From NCBI GenBank assembly GCA_023404955.1, contig JAEXZY010000128.1, positions 1-64,000 of the forward strand: a DNA stretch of 64,000 nucleotides, written 5' to 3'. This stretch comes from Actinomycetes bacterium (GTDB lineage: Bacteria; Actinomycetota; Actinomycetes; Mycobacteriales; Mycobacteriaceae). Of this stretch, positions 23,244 to 32,287 are shown in pieces. Made by a program: the position numbers and the translations under genes. Positions within the stretch are counted from its first letter, which is position 1. Each line of letters opens with the position of its first letter. The notes beneath the pieces are model-generated. The model did no database searches, was not told the origin of the DNA, and saw only the letters and a program-made list of their open reading frames with translations.

Positions 23244-24842
23244 ATGACAGCGACGATGTCTCACACCACAGGTCTCACCGGTCAGATGATCATCGCCGGG
23301 AAACCTGTCCGCGGGTCGGGATCCGAGGTGCGCGCCTACGATCCCGCCGCCGGCCGACAGCTCGAACCGCCGTACTTCCACGGCGATGCCAGTCATGTCG
23401 AGGCTGCGTGTGCCGCTGCGGCCGACGCGTTCGGGCCCTATCGCTCCACCACATCCGAGGAACGCGCCCGGTTACTGGAGGCCATCGCCGCCGAGCTCGA
23501 AGCCGTCCGCGACCCACTCATCGAGCGCGCGGTCCGCGAATCGGGACTTCCACAGGCCCGCATCGCAGGTGAGGTCGGCCGGACCACCGGCCAGTTGCGG
23601 CTCTTCGCCGCAGTGCTGCGAGAGGGCAGCTGGAACGGCGCGCACATCGACCCTGCCCTGCCGGACCGGAGCCCTCTTCCTCGCCCAGATCTGCGACAGC
23701 GGTCGGTTCCGCTGGGCCCGGTGGCGGTGTTCAGCGCGTCGAACTTCCCGCTGGCGTTCTCGGTCGCCGGCGGCGACACCGCGTCCGCACTGGCCGCGGG
23801 CTGTCCCGTCATCGTCAAGGGCCACGACGCGCACCCCGGCACGTCCGAACTCGTCGGCCGAGCAATCTGCGATGCCATCACCGCGACAGGTATGCCCGCT
23901 GGGACGTTTTCCCTGCTGTTCGGCTCAGGACCGGATCTCGGCATCACGCTCGTCACCGATCCCCGCATCAAAGCCGTCGGCTTTACCGGGTCCCGGACTG
24001 GCGGTACAGCGCTCGTCGCGGCTGCGGCTGCACGTACCGAACCGATTCCGGTGTACGCAGAGATGAGCTCCATCAACCCGGTGTTCCTGCTCGACGGGGC
24101 GCTGGCCAGTCGAGGGGCGGACCTCGGCCGGGCATTCGTCGCCTCTCTGACGATGGGCTCGGGACAGTTCTGCACGAACCCCGGTCTCGTCATCGGCGTA
24201 GACGGCCCCGCGCTGGATGTCTTCGTCGATGCCGCCCGCGAGGCGCTCGCCGACACGCGGGCGACACCGATGTTGACCCCAACGATCGCGCGAAGCTATG
24301 CCTCGGGCGTCGATGCGCTGACAGAAGCCGCAGAGCTGGTAGCACGCGGCCGAGCACACGACGCTGACACAGCATGCCGAGCGGCGCTTTTCACCACCGA
24401 CGCGTCGACCTTCCTGGCGTCGGACGCTCTGCAGGCCGAGGTTTTCGGGGCGTCGAGCGTGATCGTGCGCTGCGCCGACCCCGACGAGGTACGCACCGTA
24501 GCGGCAGGAATGGAGGGTCAGTTGACCGCGACCGTGCACGCCGACGAGATCGATCATCCGGTGGCTGCCGACCTGTTGCCCCTGCTCGAGCTGAAGGCAG
24601 GTCGCATCCTCTTCAATGGCTGGCCCACCGGCGTCGAGGTGTGCCACGCGATGGTTCACGGTGGCCCCTCACCCGCGACGTCGGACTCGCGCACCACCTC
24701 TGTCGGCGCTCGGGCCATCGAGCGATTCCTGAGGCCCGTCTGCTATCAGGACGTGCCCACATCCCTGTTACCTCCGGCAATTTCAGACGGCAACCCGGAG
24801 AACCTGTGGCGGCGCATCGACGGCCGGCTCTCGCAGGACTGA
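23244..24842 (+). CDS. 2,5-dioxovalerate (alpha-ketoglutarate semialdehyde) dehydrogenase
   Basis: A 532-residue aldehyde dehydrogenase of the KGSADH group that oxidises 2-oxoglutarate semialdehyde to 2-oxoglutarate with NAD(P), the last step of aldarate catabolism. General base E273 is in VYAEMSSINP and the nucleophile C310 is in GSGQFCTNPG; the conserved FTGSRTGGTAL cofactor loop precedes them. The sequence is distinctive for the KGSADH subfamily (AEMSSINPVF and PFGPYRSTT-like N-terminal pattern). ATG 23244 was chosen; ATG 23256 is possible and neither has a strong ribosome site. It leads the operon with the decarboxylating dehydratase and glucarate dehydratase downstream, which fixes its role. 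Confidence 0.9.
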   Translation: MTATMSHTTGLTGQMIIAGKPVRGSGSEVRAYDPAAGRQLEPPYFHGDASHVEAACAAAADAFGPYRSTTSEERARLLEAIAAELEAVRDPLIERAVRESGLPQARIAGEVGRTTGQLRLFAAVLREGSWNGAHIDPALPDRSPLPRPDLRQRSVPLGPVAVFSASNFPLAFSVAGGDTASALAAGCPVIVKGHDAHPGTSELVGRAICDAITATGMPAGTFSLLFGSGPDLGITLVTDPRIKAVGFTGSRTGGTALVAAAAARTEPIPVYAEMSSINPVFLLDGALASRGADLGRAFVASLTMGSGQFCTNPGLVIGVDGPALDVFVDAAREALADTRATPMLTPTIARSYASGVDALTEAAELVARGRAHDADTACRAALFTTDASTFLASDALQAEVFGASSVIVRCADPDEVRTVAAGMEGQLTATVHADEIDHPVAADLLPLLELKAGRILFNGWPTGVEVCHAMVHGGPSPATSDSRTTSVGARAIERFLRPVCYQDVPTSLLPPAISDGNPENLWRRIDGRLSQD

Positions 24843-24876
24843 CATCCCATCACTCACGAGCTAGGAGCCCCACCCC

Positions 24877-25818
24877 ATGCGTTCGATCTCGCGCCCTGAT
24901 TTCCGAGGCGTTCTGTTCTTCCCGGTCACGCCTTTCACCGCCTCAGGAAGCGTTGACCTCGATGCACTGGGCGCCCATATCGCACGCGGTGTCGATGCGG
25001 GCGCCGGCGGCGTCTTCGTCGCATGCGGCACAGGCGAATTCCACGCTCTCGACGACCGGGAGTTCGGCGACGTCGTCCGCACGGCCGTCGACGTGGTCGG
25101 CGGCCGGGTTCCGGTCTACGCCGGCGCAGGCGGCGCGGTGGCGCAGGCCAAGCGCTTCGCCGTAGCAGCGGAGAGCGCCGGCGCCGACGGACTCCTTCTC
25201 CTGCCGCCCTATCTGGTGGAGGTACCGCAAGCCGGTCTGGTGGACTACACGCGGGCCGTCGCCGACGCAGCCCAGCTGCCCGTGATCGTCTACAACCGCA
25301 ACAACGCGCGGTTCACCGAGGACTCGGCCGCGGCGGTCGCCCGCATCCCGAATGTCATCGGATTCAAGGACGGCACGGGCAATTTCGACCAGGTCGCGCG
25401 AATCGTGCAGACCGTCACCACAACAGTCGATCCCGATTTCCTGTTCTTCAACGGGCTGCCGACCGCCGAAACAACTCAGCTGGCGTTCCGGGCGATCGGT
25501 GTTCCGCTGTACTCATCCGCCACGTTCGCCTTTGCACCCGATTTGGCACTGGCGTTCTACGACGCGTTGGAATCCGGGAACGATGAGCTGACCAACGCGT
25601 TGCTCAACGCGTTCTTCATTCCCTTGGTGCGCCTCCGCGACACCGTGCCGGGTTATGCGGTGTCCCTGGTCAAAGCAGGTGTCTCGATGGCAGGCATCCC
25701 CGCCGGTTCCGTGCGTCCGCCGCTGGTGATGCCGGCTCCGGCGGACGTCGCCGAGCTGGCCTCGATCGTCGAAGCCGGTCGCTCGGTGGTGGCCGGCGCG
25801 CTGACCCGGGCACGCTGA
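24877..25818 (+). CDS. kdgD: 5-dehydro-4-deoxyglucarate dehydratase (KDG dehydratase)
   Basis: A 313-residue DapA-superfamily enzyme that dehydrates and decarboxylates 5-keto-4-deoxyglucarate to 2-oxoglutarate semialdehyde. The Schiff-base lysine is K164 in GFKDGTGN and the conserved tyrosine is Y139 in VIVYNRNN. The N-terminal pattern GVLFFPVTPFT and the LLPPYLVEVPQAGL loop are typical of KdgD rather than dihydrodipicolinate synthase. AGGAG lies 8 bases before ATG 24877. It overlaps the downstream glucarate dehydratase start (TGATG), and substrate and product match its two neighbours. Confidence 0.93.
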   Translation: MRSISRPDFRGVLFFPVTPFTASGSVDLDALGAHIARGVDAGAGGVFVACGTGEFHALDDREFGDVVRTAVDVVGGRVPVYAGAGGAVAQAKRFAVAAESAGADGLLLLPPYLVEVPQAGLVDYTRAVADAAQLPVIVYNRNNARFTEDSAAAVARIPNVIGFKDGTGNFDQVARIVQTVTTTVDPDFLFFNGLPTAETTQLAFRAIGVPLYSSATFAFAPDLALAFYDALESGNDELTNALLNAFFIPLVRLRDTVPGYAVSLVKAGVSMAGIPAGSVRPPLVMPAPADVAELASIVEAGRSVVAGALTRAR

Positions 25819-27077
25819 TGTCGGTGATCCGGATCACCGGAGCCCGCATCACCCCGGTCGCGTTCGCGGATCCTCCGCTGCTCAACACGGTGGGCGTCCA
25901 TCAGCCGTACGCGCTGCGGGCAATCATCCAGTTGGACACCGACGCAGGGTTGGTCGGCCTGGGTGAGACCTACGCTGACACCCGCCACCTCGGCCGACTT
26001 CATGCCGCTGCCGAAGCCATCACCGGGCTGGATGTCTACGCACTGAACGCGATTCGTGCACATATCGCCGACAGGCTCAGGGGCGACACAGCAGCGGTCG
26101 GGACGGCGGGGATGATCACCACCGCCAGTGCGGTCGATCAGGTGCTGTCCCCGTTCGAGGTGGCGTGCCTCGACGTCCAGGGTCAGGCGCTGGGCCGTCC
26201 GGTCTGCGACCTGCTCGGCGGCGCCGTTCGTGACGCGGTGCCGTTCAGCGCCTATCTGTTCTACAAGTGGGCGGCGCACCCGGGCGCCGAACCTGACCCG
26301 TTCGGCGAGGCGCTCGACCCGGACGGCCTTATCGCTCAGGCCCATCGCCTCATCGACGAATACGGCTTCACTGCAGTCAAACTCAAAGGCGGTGTATTTC
26401 CTCCCGAGGAGGAGATGGCGGCGATCGAGGCACTGTCCCGCGCATTCCCGAACGTCCCGCTGCGGCTCGACCCCAATGCGGCATGGACGCCGCAGACCGC
26501 GGTGAAGGTGGCATCCGGTTTGGCCGGGATCCTCGAATACCTCGAAGATCCCACGCCGGGCCTCGACGGCATGGCGGAAGTCGCCGCGCAGGCGCCGATG
26601 CCCCTGGCGACCAACATGTGCGTGGTCGCATTCGATCAGCTCTCCCCGGCCGTCGCGAAAAAGTCGGTCCGCGTGGTGCTTTCCGACCATCACTATTGGG
26701 GTGGGCTGCAGCGCTCGCGACTGCTCGCTGGGATATGCGACACGTTCGGCCTGGGTCTGTCGATGCACTCGAACTCGCATCTGGGTATCAGCCTGGCTGC
26801 GATGGTGCACCTCGCCGGGGCGACACCCAACCTGACCTATGCGTGCGACACCCACTGGCCCTGGAAAACAGAAGACGTCGTGAAGCCTGGTGCCCTGACT
26901 TTCGTCGACGGGTCCGTGCCGGTGCCCCAAGGCCCGGGATTGGGCGTGGACATCGACGACGACGCGCTCGATGCGCTGCACCAGCAGTACCTGCGATGCG
27001 GAATCCGCGACCGGGACGACACCGGCTACATGCGGACCGTGGACCCGGGCTTCGAGCTTGCGAGTCCACGCTGGTAG
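25818..27077 (+). CDS. Glucarate dehydratase-type enolase-superfamily enzyme (copy 1)
   Basis: A 419-residue mandelate-racemase-group enolase. The catalytic KxK motif is K188-L-K190 in AVKLKGGVF. The metal ligands follow in LRLDPNAAW, EYLEDPT and TNMCV, and the second acid/base His is in MHSNSHLG. The DTHWPW signature near the C terminus matches D-glucarate dehydratases, which convert glucarate to 5-keto-4-deoxyglucarate. The start overlaps the KdgD stop (TGATG), so the three genes are one operon. It differs clearly from the second dehydratase at 36856, so the two may prefer different diacids (for example glucarate and galactarate). Exact substrate not provable from sequence. Confidence 0.88.
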   Translation: MSVIRITGARITPVAFADPPLLNTVGVHQPYALRAIIQLDTDAGLVGLGETYADTRHLGRLHAAAEAITGLDVYALNAIRAHIADRLRGDTAAVGTAGMITTASAVDQVLSPFEVACLDVQGQALGRPVCDLLGGAVRDAVPFSAYLFYKWAAHPGAEPDPFGEALDPDGLIAQAHRLIDEYGFTAVKLKGGVFPPEEEMAAIEALSRAFPNVPLRLDPNAAWTPQTAVKVASGLAGILEYLEDPTPGLDGMAEVAAQAPMPLATNMCVVAFDQLSPAVAKKSVRVVLSDHHYWGGLQRSRLLAGICDTFGLGLSMHSNSHLGISLAAMVHLAGATPNLTYACDTHWPWKTEDVVKPGALTFVDGSVPVPQGPGLGVDIDDDALDALHQQYLRCGIRDRDDTGYMRTVDPGFELASPRW

Positions 27078-27116
27078 ACACTTTCGCCGTGGGAGCCGGA
27101 GCCCTACGGTGGAAGA

Positions 27117-27587
27117 ATGGCAGCGATCGAGGCCGTCCACCCACCGGACGCCGTGCTCAAGACGATCAACCCGATCCTGCGGCGCGCACTGCCGACACCC
27201 GTGGGCGCGCTGATCGGTGATTTCATGTTGCTGCGCCTCACTGGCCGCAAGTCCGGCCGTCACTACGCGATCCCGGTGAGCGCGCATCAGCTCGACGGCA
27301 ACCTCTACGCGGTGATGGAAGCGCAGTGGAAACACAACTTCCGCGGCGGGGCCGACGTCCAGGTGTCCCACCGCGGTCGCACCTCGACGATGCGCGGTGT
27401 GCTGCTGACCGACGCGGGAGAAGTGGCCGACATCGTTCATCGCCTGGCGACCGCCTACGGCCCCAAGAAAGCGCAGCGGATGATGGGGATGAAGTTCTCC
27501 TCGGACCGGGTGCCATCCCGAGAGGAATGGGTTGAGGCGGTTGCGCGCATCGCGATCTCTGCGATTTCGCTGACTCCCGGGCGCTGA
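27117..27587 (+). CDS. Ddn-type deazaflavin (F420)-dependent nitroreductase-family protein
   Basis: A 156-residue split-beta-barrel protein of the mycobacterial Ddn/F420-dependent quinone reductase family. The key core is LLRLTGRKSGRHYAIPV, followed by the WKHNFRGGADVQVSHRGR stretch that forms the cofactor pocket in Ddn. Members use F420H2 to reduce quinones or nitro compounds, or bind fatty acids. It lies 39 bp after the glucarate dehydratase gene and overlaps the LysR start (TGATG), so it is embedded in the aldarate operon although no pathway step requires it. Confidence 0.8.
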   Translation: MAAIEAVHPPDAVLKTINPILRRALPTPVGALIGDFMLLRLTGRKSGRHYAIPVSAHQLDGNLYAVMEAQWKHNFRGGADVQVSHRGRTSTMRGVLLTDAGEVADIVHRLATAYGPKKAQRMMGMKFSSDRVPSREEWVEAVARIAISAISLTPGR

Positions 27588-28510
27588 TGTTCTCCCTGGC
27601 GCGGTTGCAGTGCTTCGTCGCGGTCGCCGAGGAGTTGCACTTTGGACGCGCGGCCGAGCGACTGCACATGACGCAGCCGCCGCTGTCCCGCCAGGTTCAG
27701 CAGCTCGAGAGCGAGCTGGGCGTGCAACTCATCGACCGCTCCACCCGAACCGTCACGCTGACGCCCGCCGGTACCGCCTTCCTGCCCGACGCACGTCGCA
27801 TCCTGCAGCTGGCCGAAGGAGCCGCCCAGACCGTGAAGCGAGTTCCCGCAGGCGATCTCGGCACCGTGGTCATTGGTTTCACCGCCGCGTCAGCGCACGC
27901 GGTGCTGCCGCGACTCCTGGAACGCGCGCGTGAACGGCTGCCCGATGTGACGCTCGATCTGCGCGAGATGGTGACCGCGGCCCAGATCGAGGGGCTGGCG
28001 ACCGGAGAGCTCGACCTGGGCATGGCCCGGCCGCCGCTCAAACGACCCGGGCTGGTGTCGCGGCCCCTGCTGCACGAGCAATTGGTCGCGGCGCTTCCCA
28101 CCGGGCATCCGCTGGCCGAGCTGCCCCGGCAGTTGACCCTGACAGACCTCGACGGGCAAGACGTCGTGATGTATTCGCCCGTGCAGGCGAGGTATTTCAA
28201 CGAACTGCTGATCTCGACCTTCACCATCGCGGGGGCCACTCCGAGATACGTGCAGTACGTGACGCAGGTGCACACGATGCTGGTGCTCGTCCGCTCGGGC
28301 ATCGGTATCGCCCTGGTACCCGCGTCGGCTGCCACTCTGCACCCCGAGGGGGTCGTGTTCCGAACGATCGGGGCGTTTCGCGAACGGCCCGTCGAGCTCG
28401 ATGCCGTGTGGCGGGGCGACTCGACGAACCCGGCTCTCCTGCGCCTCCTCCGCGACGTGCTGCCTCCACAGGAATGGACGACGGACGACCTCGTCGAAAC
28501 CGTCACCTGA
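27587..28510 (+). CDS. LysR-family transcriptional regulator
   Basis: A 307-residue LysR-type regulator. The N-terminal winged HTH is visible as FGRAAERLHMTQPPLSRQVQ (residues 24-43), followed by the linker helix and a two-lobed effector domain from about residue 90 (GTVVIGFTAASAHAVL). The start overlaps the Ddn-type gene stop as TGATG. Its position at the end of the catabolic operon and 300 bp from the divergent importer promoter suggests that it senses an aldarate or pathway intermediate. A TTGGC-N11-GCCAA site at 29511 is a plausible target. Confidence 0.9.
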   Translation: MFSLARLQCFVAVAEELHFGRAAERLHMTQPPLSRQVQQLESELGVQLIDRSTRTVTLTPAGTAFLPDARRILQLAEGAAQTVKRVPAGDLGTVVIGFTAASAHAVLPRLLERARERLPDVTLDLREMVTAAQIEGLATGELDLGMARPPLKRPGLVSRPLLHEQLVAALPTGHPLAELPRQLTLTDLDGQDVVMYSPVQARYFNELLISTFTIAGATPRYVQYVTQVHTMLVLVRSGIGIALVPASAATLHPEGVVFRTIGAFRERPVELDAVWRGDSTNPALLRLLRDVLPPQEWTTDDLVETVT

Positions 28511-28516
28511 CGCCGA

Positions 28517-29464
28517 TCAGACAGGCGTGATCAATTGCCCTGTGGCAAGGAAGCTCTCGAGGTTGCGCAGGGTCAGAGCCTCCATGGCCGCGCGCGTCTG
28601 CACCGTTCCACTGGCCACGTGCGGCAGCAACACGACGGTGTCCAACCCGTACAACACCTCGGGCACCTTCGGCTCGTGGGCGAACACGTCGAGCCCGGCG
28701 CCCGCGAGCCTCCTCTGCACGAGAGCAGACACCAGGGCCTCTTCGTCGACCACGCTGCCGCGGGCGATGTTGATCAGATACCCGTCGGGACCGAGCGCGT
28801 CGATGACCTCGCGGCCGACCAGGCCGCGGGTGCCCTCACCGCCGGCCGCGGCGACCACCAGAACGTCGACCTCACGCGCCAACTCCACAGGCGACGCCGC
28901 GTATGCGTACGGTGCATCGGTGAGCCGGTGACGATTGTGATAGCTGATCGAACACCCGAAAGCGGTGAGCCGGTGGGCAATCGCGCGACCGATGCGCCCC
29001 AGACCGATGATGCCCACCCGGGTGTTGCTCACCTGGCGGGTCAGGGGATAAGAGCCCTCGGCGGGCCAGCGACCGGCCCGCACATATCGGTCGGAGGCCG
29101 AGAACTGACGCAACGTGTCGATCAGCAGGCCCACCGCGGTGTCGGCCACGCAGTCGGTCAGCACGTCGGGAGTGTTGCTCACGCCGATTCCCCGGGCCGC
29201 TGCTGCGTTGACGTCGGTGGTGTCGTAACCGACGCCGAAATTGATCACCGCGCCGAGGTGGGGCAGGGCAGCCATCAGTTCGGCATCCACACCGGTGCGG
29301 CCCGAGGTGACCGCCGCGGTGACATCCGCGCCGTGCTCGGCGAGGAACGCCGCGCGCTCACGATCCGACTCCGGCAGCGCCCTCGCGCCGTACTCCTGGA
29401 CCAGCGTCTGCTCGAGCGACGGCTTGAGGGGACCGACCTGCAGGACTGCACCACTGATACTCAT
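28517..29464 (-). CDS. D-2-hydroxyacid dehydrogenase (glyoxylate/hydroxypyruvate reductase type)
   Basis: A 315-residue NAD(P)-dependent D-2-hydroxyacid dehydrogenase. The Rossmann motif is GIIGLGRIGRAIA (about residues 150-162). The catalytic Arg is in NIARGSVVDE, the Glu in FAHEPKVP, and the His in LLPHVASGT. The sequence is nearest to glyoxylate/hydroxypyruvate reductases. It converges on the LysR gene (6-bp gap) and is divergent from the importer operon, so it may share the operator-rich 306-bp promoter region. In sugar-acid catabolism such enzymes reduce 2-oxo acids such as hydroxypyruvate or tartronate semialdehyde; the substrate here is not defined. Confidence 0.9.
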   Translation of the reverse strand: MSISGAVLQVGPLKPSLEQTLVQEYGARALPESDRERAAFLAEHGADVTAAVTSGRTGVDAELMAALPHLGAVINFGVGYDTTDVNAAAARGIGVSNTPDVLTDCVADTAVGLLIDTLRQFSASDRYVRAGRWPAEGSYPLTRQVSNTRVGIIGLGRIGRAIAHRLTAFGCSISYHNRHRLTDAPYAYAASPVELAREVDVLVVAAAGGEGTRGLVGREVIDALGPDGYLINIARGSVVDEEALVSALVQRRLAGAGLDVFAHEPKVPEVLYGLDTVVLLPHVASGTVQTRAAMEALTLRNLESFLATGQLITPV

Positions 29465-29510
29465 AGCGCAACACGCTACGGCGACCTGCGAATACCCGTC
29501 TACGTCCGAA

Positions 29511-29531
29511 TTGGCATGGACTCATAGCCAA
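29511..29531. promoter_or_regulatory. LysR-type box in the importer/hydroxyacid dehydrogenase divergent promoter
   Basis: TTGGC and GCCAA, separated by 11 bases, lie 46 bp from the hydroxyacid dehydrogenase start codon. It contains the T-N11-A pattern of LysR-type operators, and a LysR gene lies 1 kb away. The full 29465-29770 gap has no gene that I can support. Confidence 0.4.
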
Positions 29532-29546
29532 ACGGCATCGTTGACT

Positions 29547-29571
29547 CGATACGCACCTCGTCGGAGTATCG
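29547..29571. promoter_or_regulatory. 6-bp-arm palindrome CGATAC-N13-GTATCG upstream of the importer operon
   Basis: A perfect inverted repeat, 25 bp overall, near the centre of the 306-bp divergent region, 199 bp before the substrate-binding-protein start. Its size suits a dimeric regulator such as the IclR protein encoded in the same operon. Confidence 0.45.
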
Positions 29572-29770
29572 CAAACCTGGCCAGCCTGCTAAAAGACCAG
29601 CTCAGCGGCGTTTTCGTCGTGGCGGACGGAGGTTCGAGGTCGGCGGGCAACCGTGAAAACGGCCTCCTGAGCGGGGTTGACGCCTCGCGAAACCCGCTTT
29701 TACGGTGTGGTTGCCATCACAGCTTGCATCTACATACGTGGACGTCACAGCCCCCAGCCCGGGAGGACCC

Positions 29771-31318
29771 ATGAAAGCCGCAACCGTTGCCGCGCTCACT
29801 GTCGCGGCGGTCACCGTCAGTGGTTGCTCGGTCGCCAACACCGGCGGCGGCGGATACGACCCGGGAACGCTGCGCATCGTTCTCCAGCAGGAGCCGCCCA
29901 CGCTCGAACCGTGCGAGAGTTCCCTCACGTCGACCGGCATCGTGGTGCGCTCCAACATCACCGAACCCCTGCTCGAACGCGACGCCACCACCGGCGACCT
30001 GACGCCCCTGCTGGCCACGCGGTGGACGCAGACCAGCCCCACCCAGTGGACCTTCCAGCTGCGGGACGGCGTGACCTTCTCCGACGGGGCCCCTTTCACG
30101 TCCGAGGACGCCGCCTTCTCGATCGACCGGGCCGTCAACTCGGATCTGCAGTGCAACGTCGACGGCTACGTGTTCGGCGACGAGAAGCTCACCGTGCAGA
30201 CTCCGGACCCGACCACCGTGGTTGTCGGCACGAAAGAACCGGATCCGATTCTGCCGCTCCGTATCTCATTCGTCGAAATGGTGCCGCGCACCACCAGCAC
30301 AGTCGAGAAGGTGCGCGAACCGATCGGCACCGGTCCGTACGCCATCGCCGCCTGGGACTACGGTCAGAAGCTGACGCTGAAGCGCAATCCGACGTACTGG
30401 GGCGCCGCACCGGCTTTCGCCACCGCCGAATACCGCTGGCGCAGTGAGGGAAGCGTGCGGGCAGCGATGATCATCAACGACGAGGCAGACATCGCCACCG
30501 GCCTGGGCCCCGAGGACGGCGCCGGCGATCTCGGAGTGCCGTTCCAGAACAACGAGACCACAGCCCTGCGCATGCAGGCCACCGAACCGCCACTCAACGA
30601 CATGCGGGTGCGCCAGGCCATCAACTACGCCGTCAACCGCACCGGCATCGTCAAGGCACTCTTCCGCGGTCTCGGCCAGCCGGCAGCACAGCTGATTCCC
30701 TCCGGAGTCGTCGGCTACAACGACCGGCTCCAGCTGTGGCCGCATGACACCGAGAAGGCCAAACAGCTGATCGCCGCGGCGAAGGCCGACGGCGTGCCCG
30801 TCGACACCCAGATCAGGTTGATCGGGCGCACCGCGCAGTTCCCCAACATCAGCGAGACCATCGAGGTCCTGCAGGCCGAGTTCACCGAGATCGGACTCAA
30901 GGTGAAGATCGAGATGATGGACACGGCCAATCAATTGGAGTACCAGCTGCGGCCGTTCCCGGCGAACACGGGACCCTACCTGCTGATGATCATGCACGGC
31001 AATCAGGCCGGTGATGCCGCGTTCACCATGGATCAGTACATGCTCTCCGATGGCCCGCAGAGCGCCTACGGCACAGCAGCATTCGACACCAAGATCCGAG
31101 CTGCCGAGGCACTGACCGGTCAGGCCCGCCAGGACGCGTTCGCCACGCTGTTCGCCGAGGAACCCCAGGAGATCATGCAGATGGCCTACATCGCGCACAT
31201 GAAAGGCATCCTCGGGAAGTCGCCGCGCGTCGACTACACCCCTGACCCCGCCACGGGCGACGAGATGCGCCTCGCCGCGATGACCCCTGCCGGCGCGGAC
31301 CGCACCGACCAGTCCTGA
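29771..31318 (+). CDS. ABC importer substrate-binding lipoprotein, peptide/nickel (SBP_bac_5) type
   Basis: A 515-residue lipoprotein. The signal peptide ends in the lipobox VSGC (acylated Cys near residue 19). The mature part has the family-5 binding-protein layout: LRIVLQQEPPTLEPCES start, TPLLATRWTQTSPTQWTFQLRDG-type loop and MRVRQAINYAVNR in the hinge region (each quoted in part). Family members capture peptides, nickel chelates, sugars or opines. GGGAGGA lies just upstream of ATG 29771. It is the first gene of a run of nine same-strand genes that continues to the 2-hydroxyacid dehydrogenase at 38195. The neighbouring catabolic genes suggest an aldarate or aldarate-containing ligand (inference). 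Confidence 0.92.
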   Translation: MKAATVAALTVAAVTVSGCSVANTGGGGYDPGTLRIVLQQEPPTLEPCESSLTSTGIVVRSNITEPLLERDATTGDLTPLLATRWTQTSPTQWTFQLRDGVTFSDGAPFTSEDAAFSIDRAVNSDLQCNVDGYVFGDEKLTVQTPDPTTVVVGTKEPDPILPLRISFVEMVPRTTSTVEKVREPIGTGPYAIAAWDYGQKLTLKRNPTYWGAAPAFATAEYRWRSEGSVRAAMIINDEADIATGLGPEDGAGDLGVPFQNNETTALRMQATEPPLNDMRVRQAINYAVNRTGIVKALFRGLGQPAAQLIPSGVVGYNDRLQLWPHDTEKAKQLIAAAKADGVPVDTQIRLIGRTAQFPNISETIEVLQAEFTEIGLKVKIEMMDTANQLEYQLRPFPANTGPYLLMIMHGNQAGDAAFTMDQYMLSDGPQSAYGTAAFDTKIRAAEALTGQARQDAFATLFAEEPQEIMQMAYIAHMKGILGKSPRVDYTPDPATGDEMRLAAMTPAGADRTDQS

Positions 31319-31338
31319 GAAACAGGAAGGCCCAGCCC

Positions 31339-32268
31339 ATGCTCCCCTTCGTCCGGCGCCGGATGTACTCCAGCGCACTGCCGTTGATCATCGTCTTACT
31401 CGGCGTGTTCCTCCTCGCCCGGCTGACCGGCGACCCCACCAACCTGTACCTGCCAGAGTCGGCCACCGCCGATCAGCGCGCCGAGTTCGCCGCCGCGAAC
31501 GGCTTCAACGATCCGCTCATCACCCAATTGATCGACTACTTCAAGGGCGTGGTGCATCTCGACTTCGGCACTTCGCTGCGCACCGGTGAATCCGCGGCAG
31601 ACTTGGCCTTGCGGGCCTTCCCCGCCACGTTGCAGCTGGCCATCACCACGATGTTCCTAGCCATCGTCGGCGCCGTCGTCATCGGCTGCTGGGCCGCGTA
31701 CCGCCCGAACTCTCTGGCCGACCGGTTCTCCAGCCTGCTGTCGATGACCGCCGCATCGATCCCCGACTTCTGGTTCGCCATCACCGGTGTGTGGCTGTTC
31801 GCCGTCCTGCTCGGGTGGCTGCCCACGTCCGGCGTCGACGACGGGATGCTCAGCTGGATTCTGCCGATCGCCACGCTGATGATCCGACCGCTCGGCGTGC
31901 TCACCCAGGTGGTCCGCGGAGCCATGGTCTCGGCCCTGTCGGCACCATACGTACGACTAGCACGCAGCAAGGGCGCCAGCGACTTTCGCATCGTCAGCCA
32001 CCACGCCCTGCGCAACGCCGCCGCGCCCGCGCTGACCGTGGCCGGTGATCTCGCCGTCGGCCTCATCAACGGCGCAGTCGTGGTCGAGGCGATCTTCGGA
32101 TGGCCGGGCATCGGGAAACTGATGATCGACGCGATCCTCCAGCGGGACTTCGCCGTCCTGCAAGCTGCGGTACTGCTCACCGCGGTCAGCATCTTCCTCC
32201 TCAACATCCTGATCGACGCCTGCTACGCGCTGCTCGACGCACGGGTGCGGGAACCGGCTCGGATCTAA
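31339..32268 (+). CDS. ABC importer permease, DppB/OppB type
   Basis: A 309-residue inner-membrane permease with about six helices: one near the N terminus (LPLIIVLLGVFLLARL), a periplasmic loop, then five helices. The EAA coupling motif is readable as SKGASDFRIVSHHALRNA. With the DppC-type partner it forms the transmembrane channel of the peptide-type importer. Starts 20 bp after the binding protein with AGGAAGG upstream. Confidence 0.93.
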   Translation: MLPFVRRRMYSSALPLIIVLLGVFLLARLTGDPTNLYLPESATADQRAEFAAANGFNDPLITQLIDYFKGVVHLDFGTSLRTGESAADLALRAFPATLQLAITTMFLAIVGAVVIGCWAAYRPNSLADRFSSLLSMTAASIPDFWFAITGVWLFAVLLGWLPTSGVDDGMLSWILPIATLMIRPLGVLTQVVRGAMVSALSAPYVRLARSKGASDFRIVSHHALRNAAAPALTVAGDLAVGLINGAVVVEAIFGWPGIGKLMIDAILQRDFAVLQAAVLLTAVSIFLLNILIDACYALLDARVREPARI

Positions 32269-32287
32269 GACAGCTAGGAGCTCAGAC

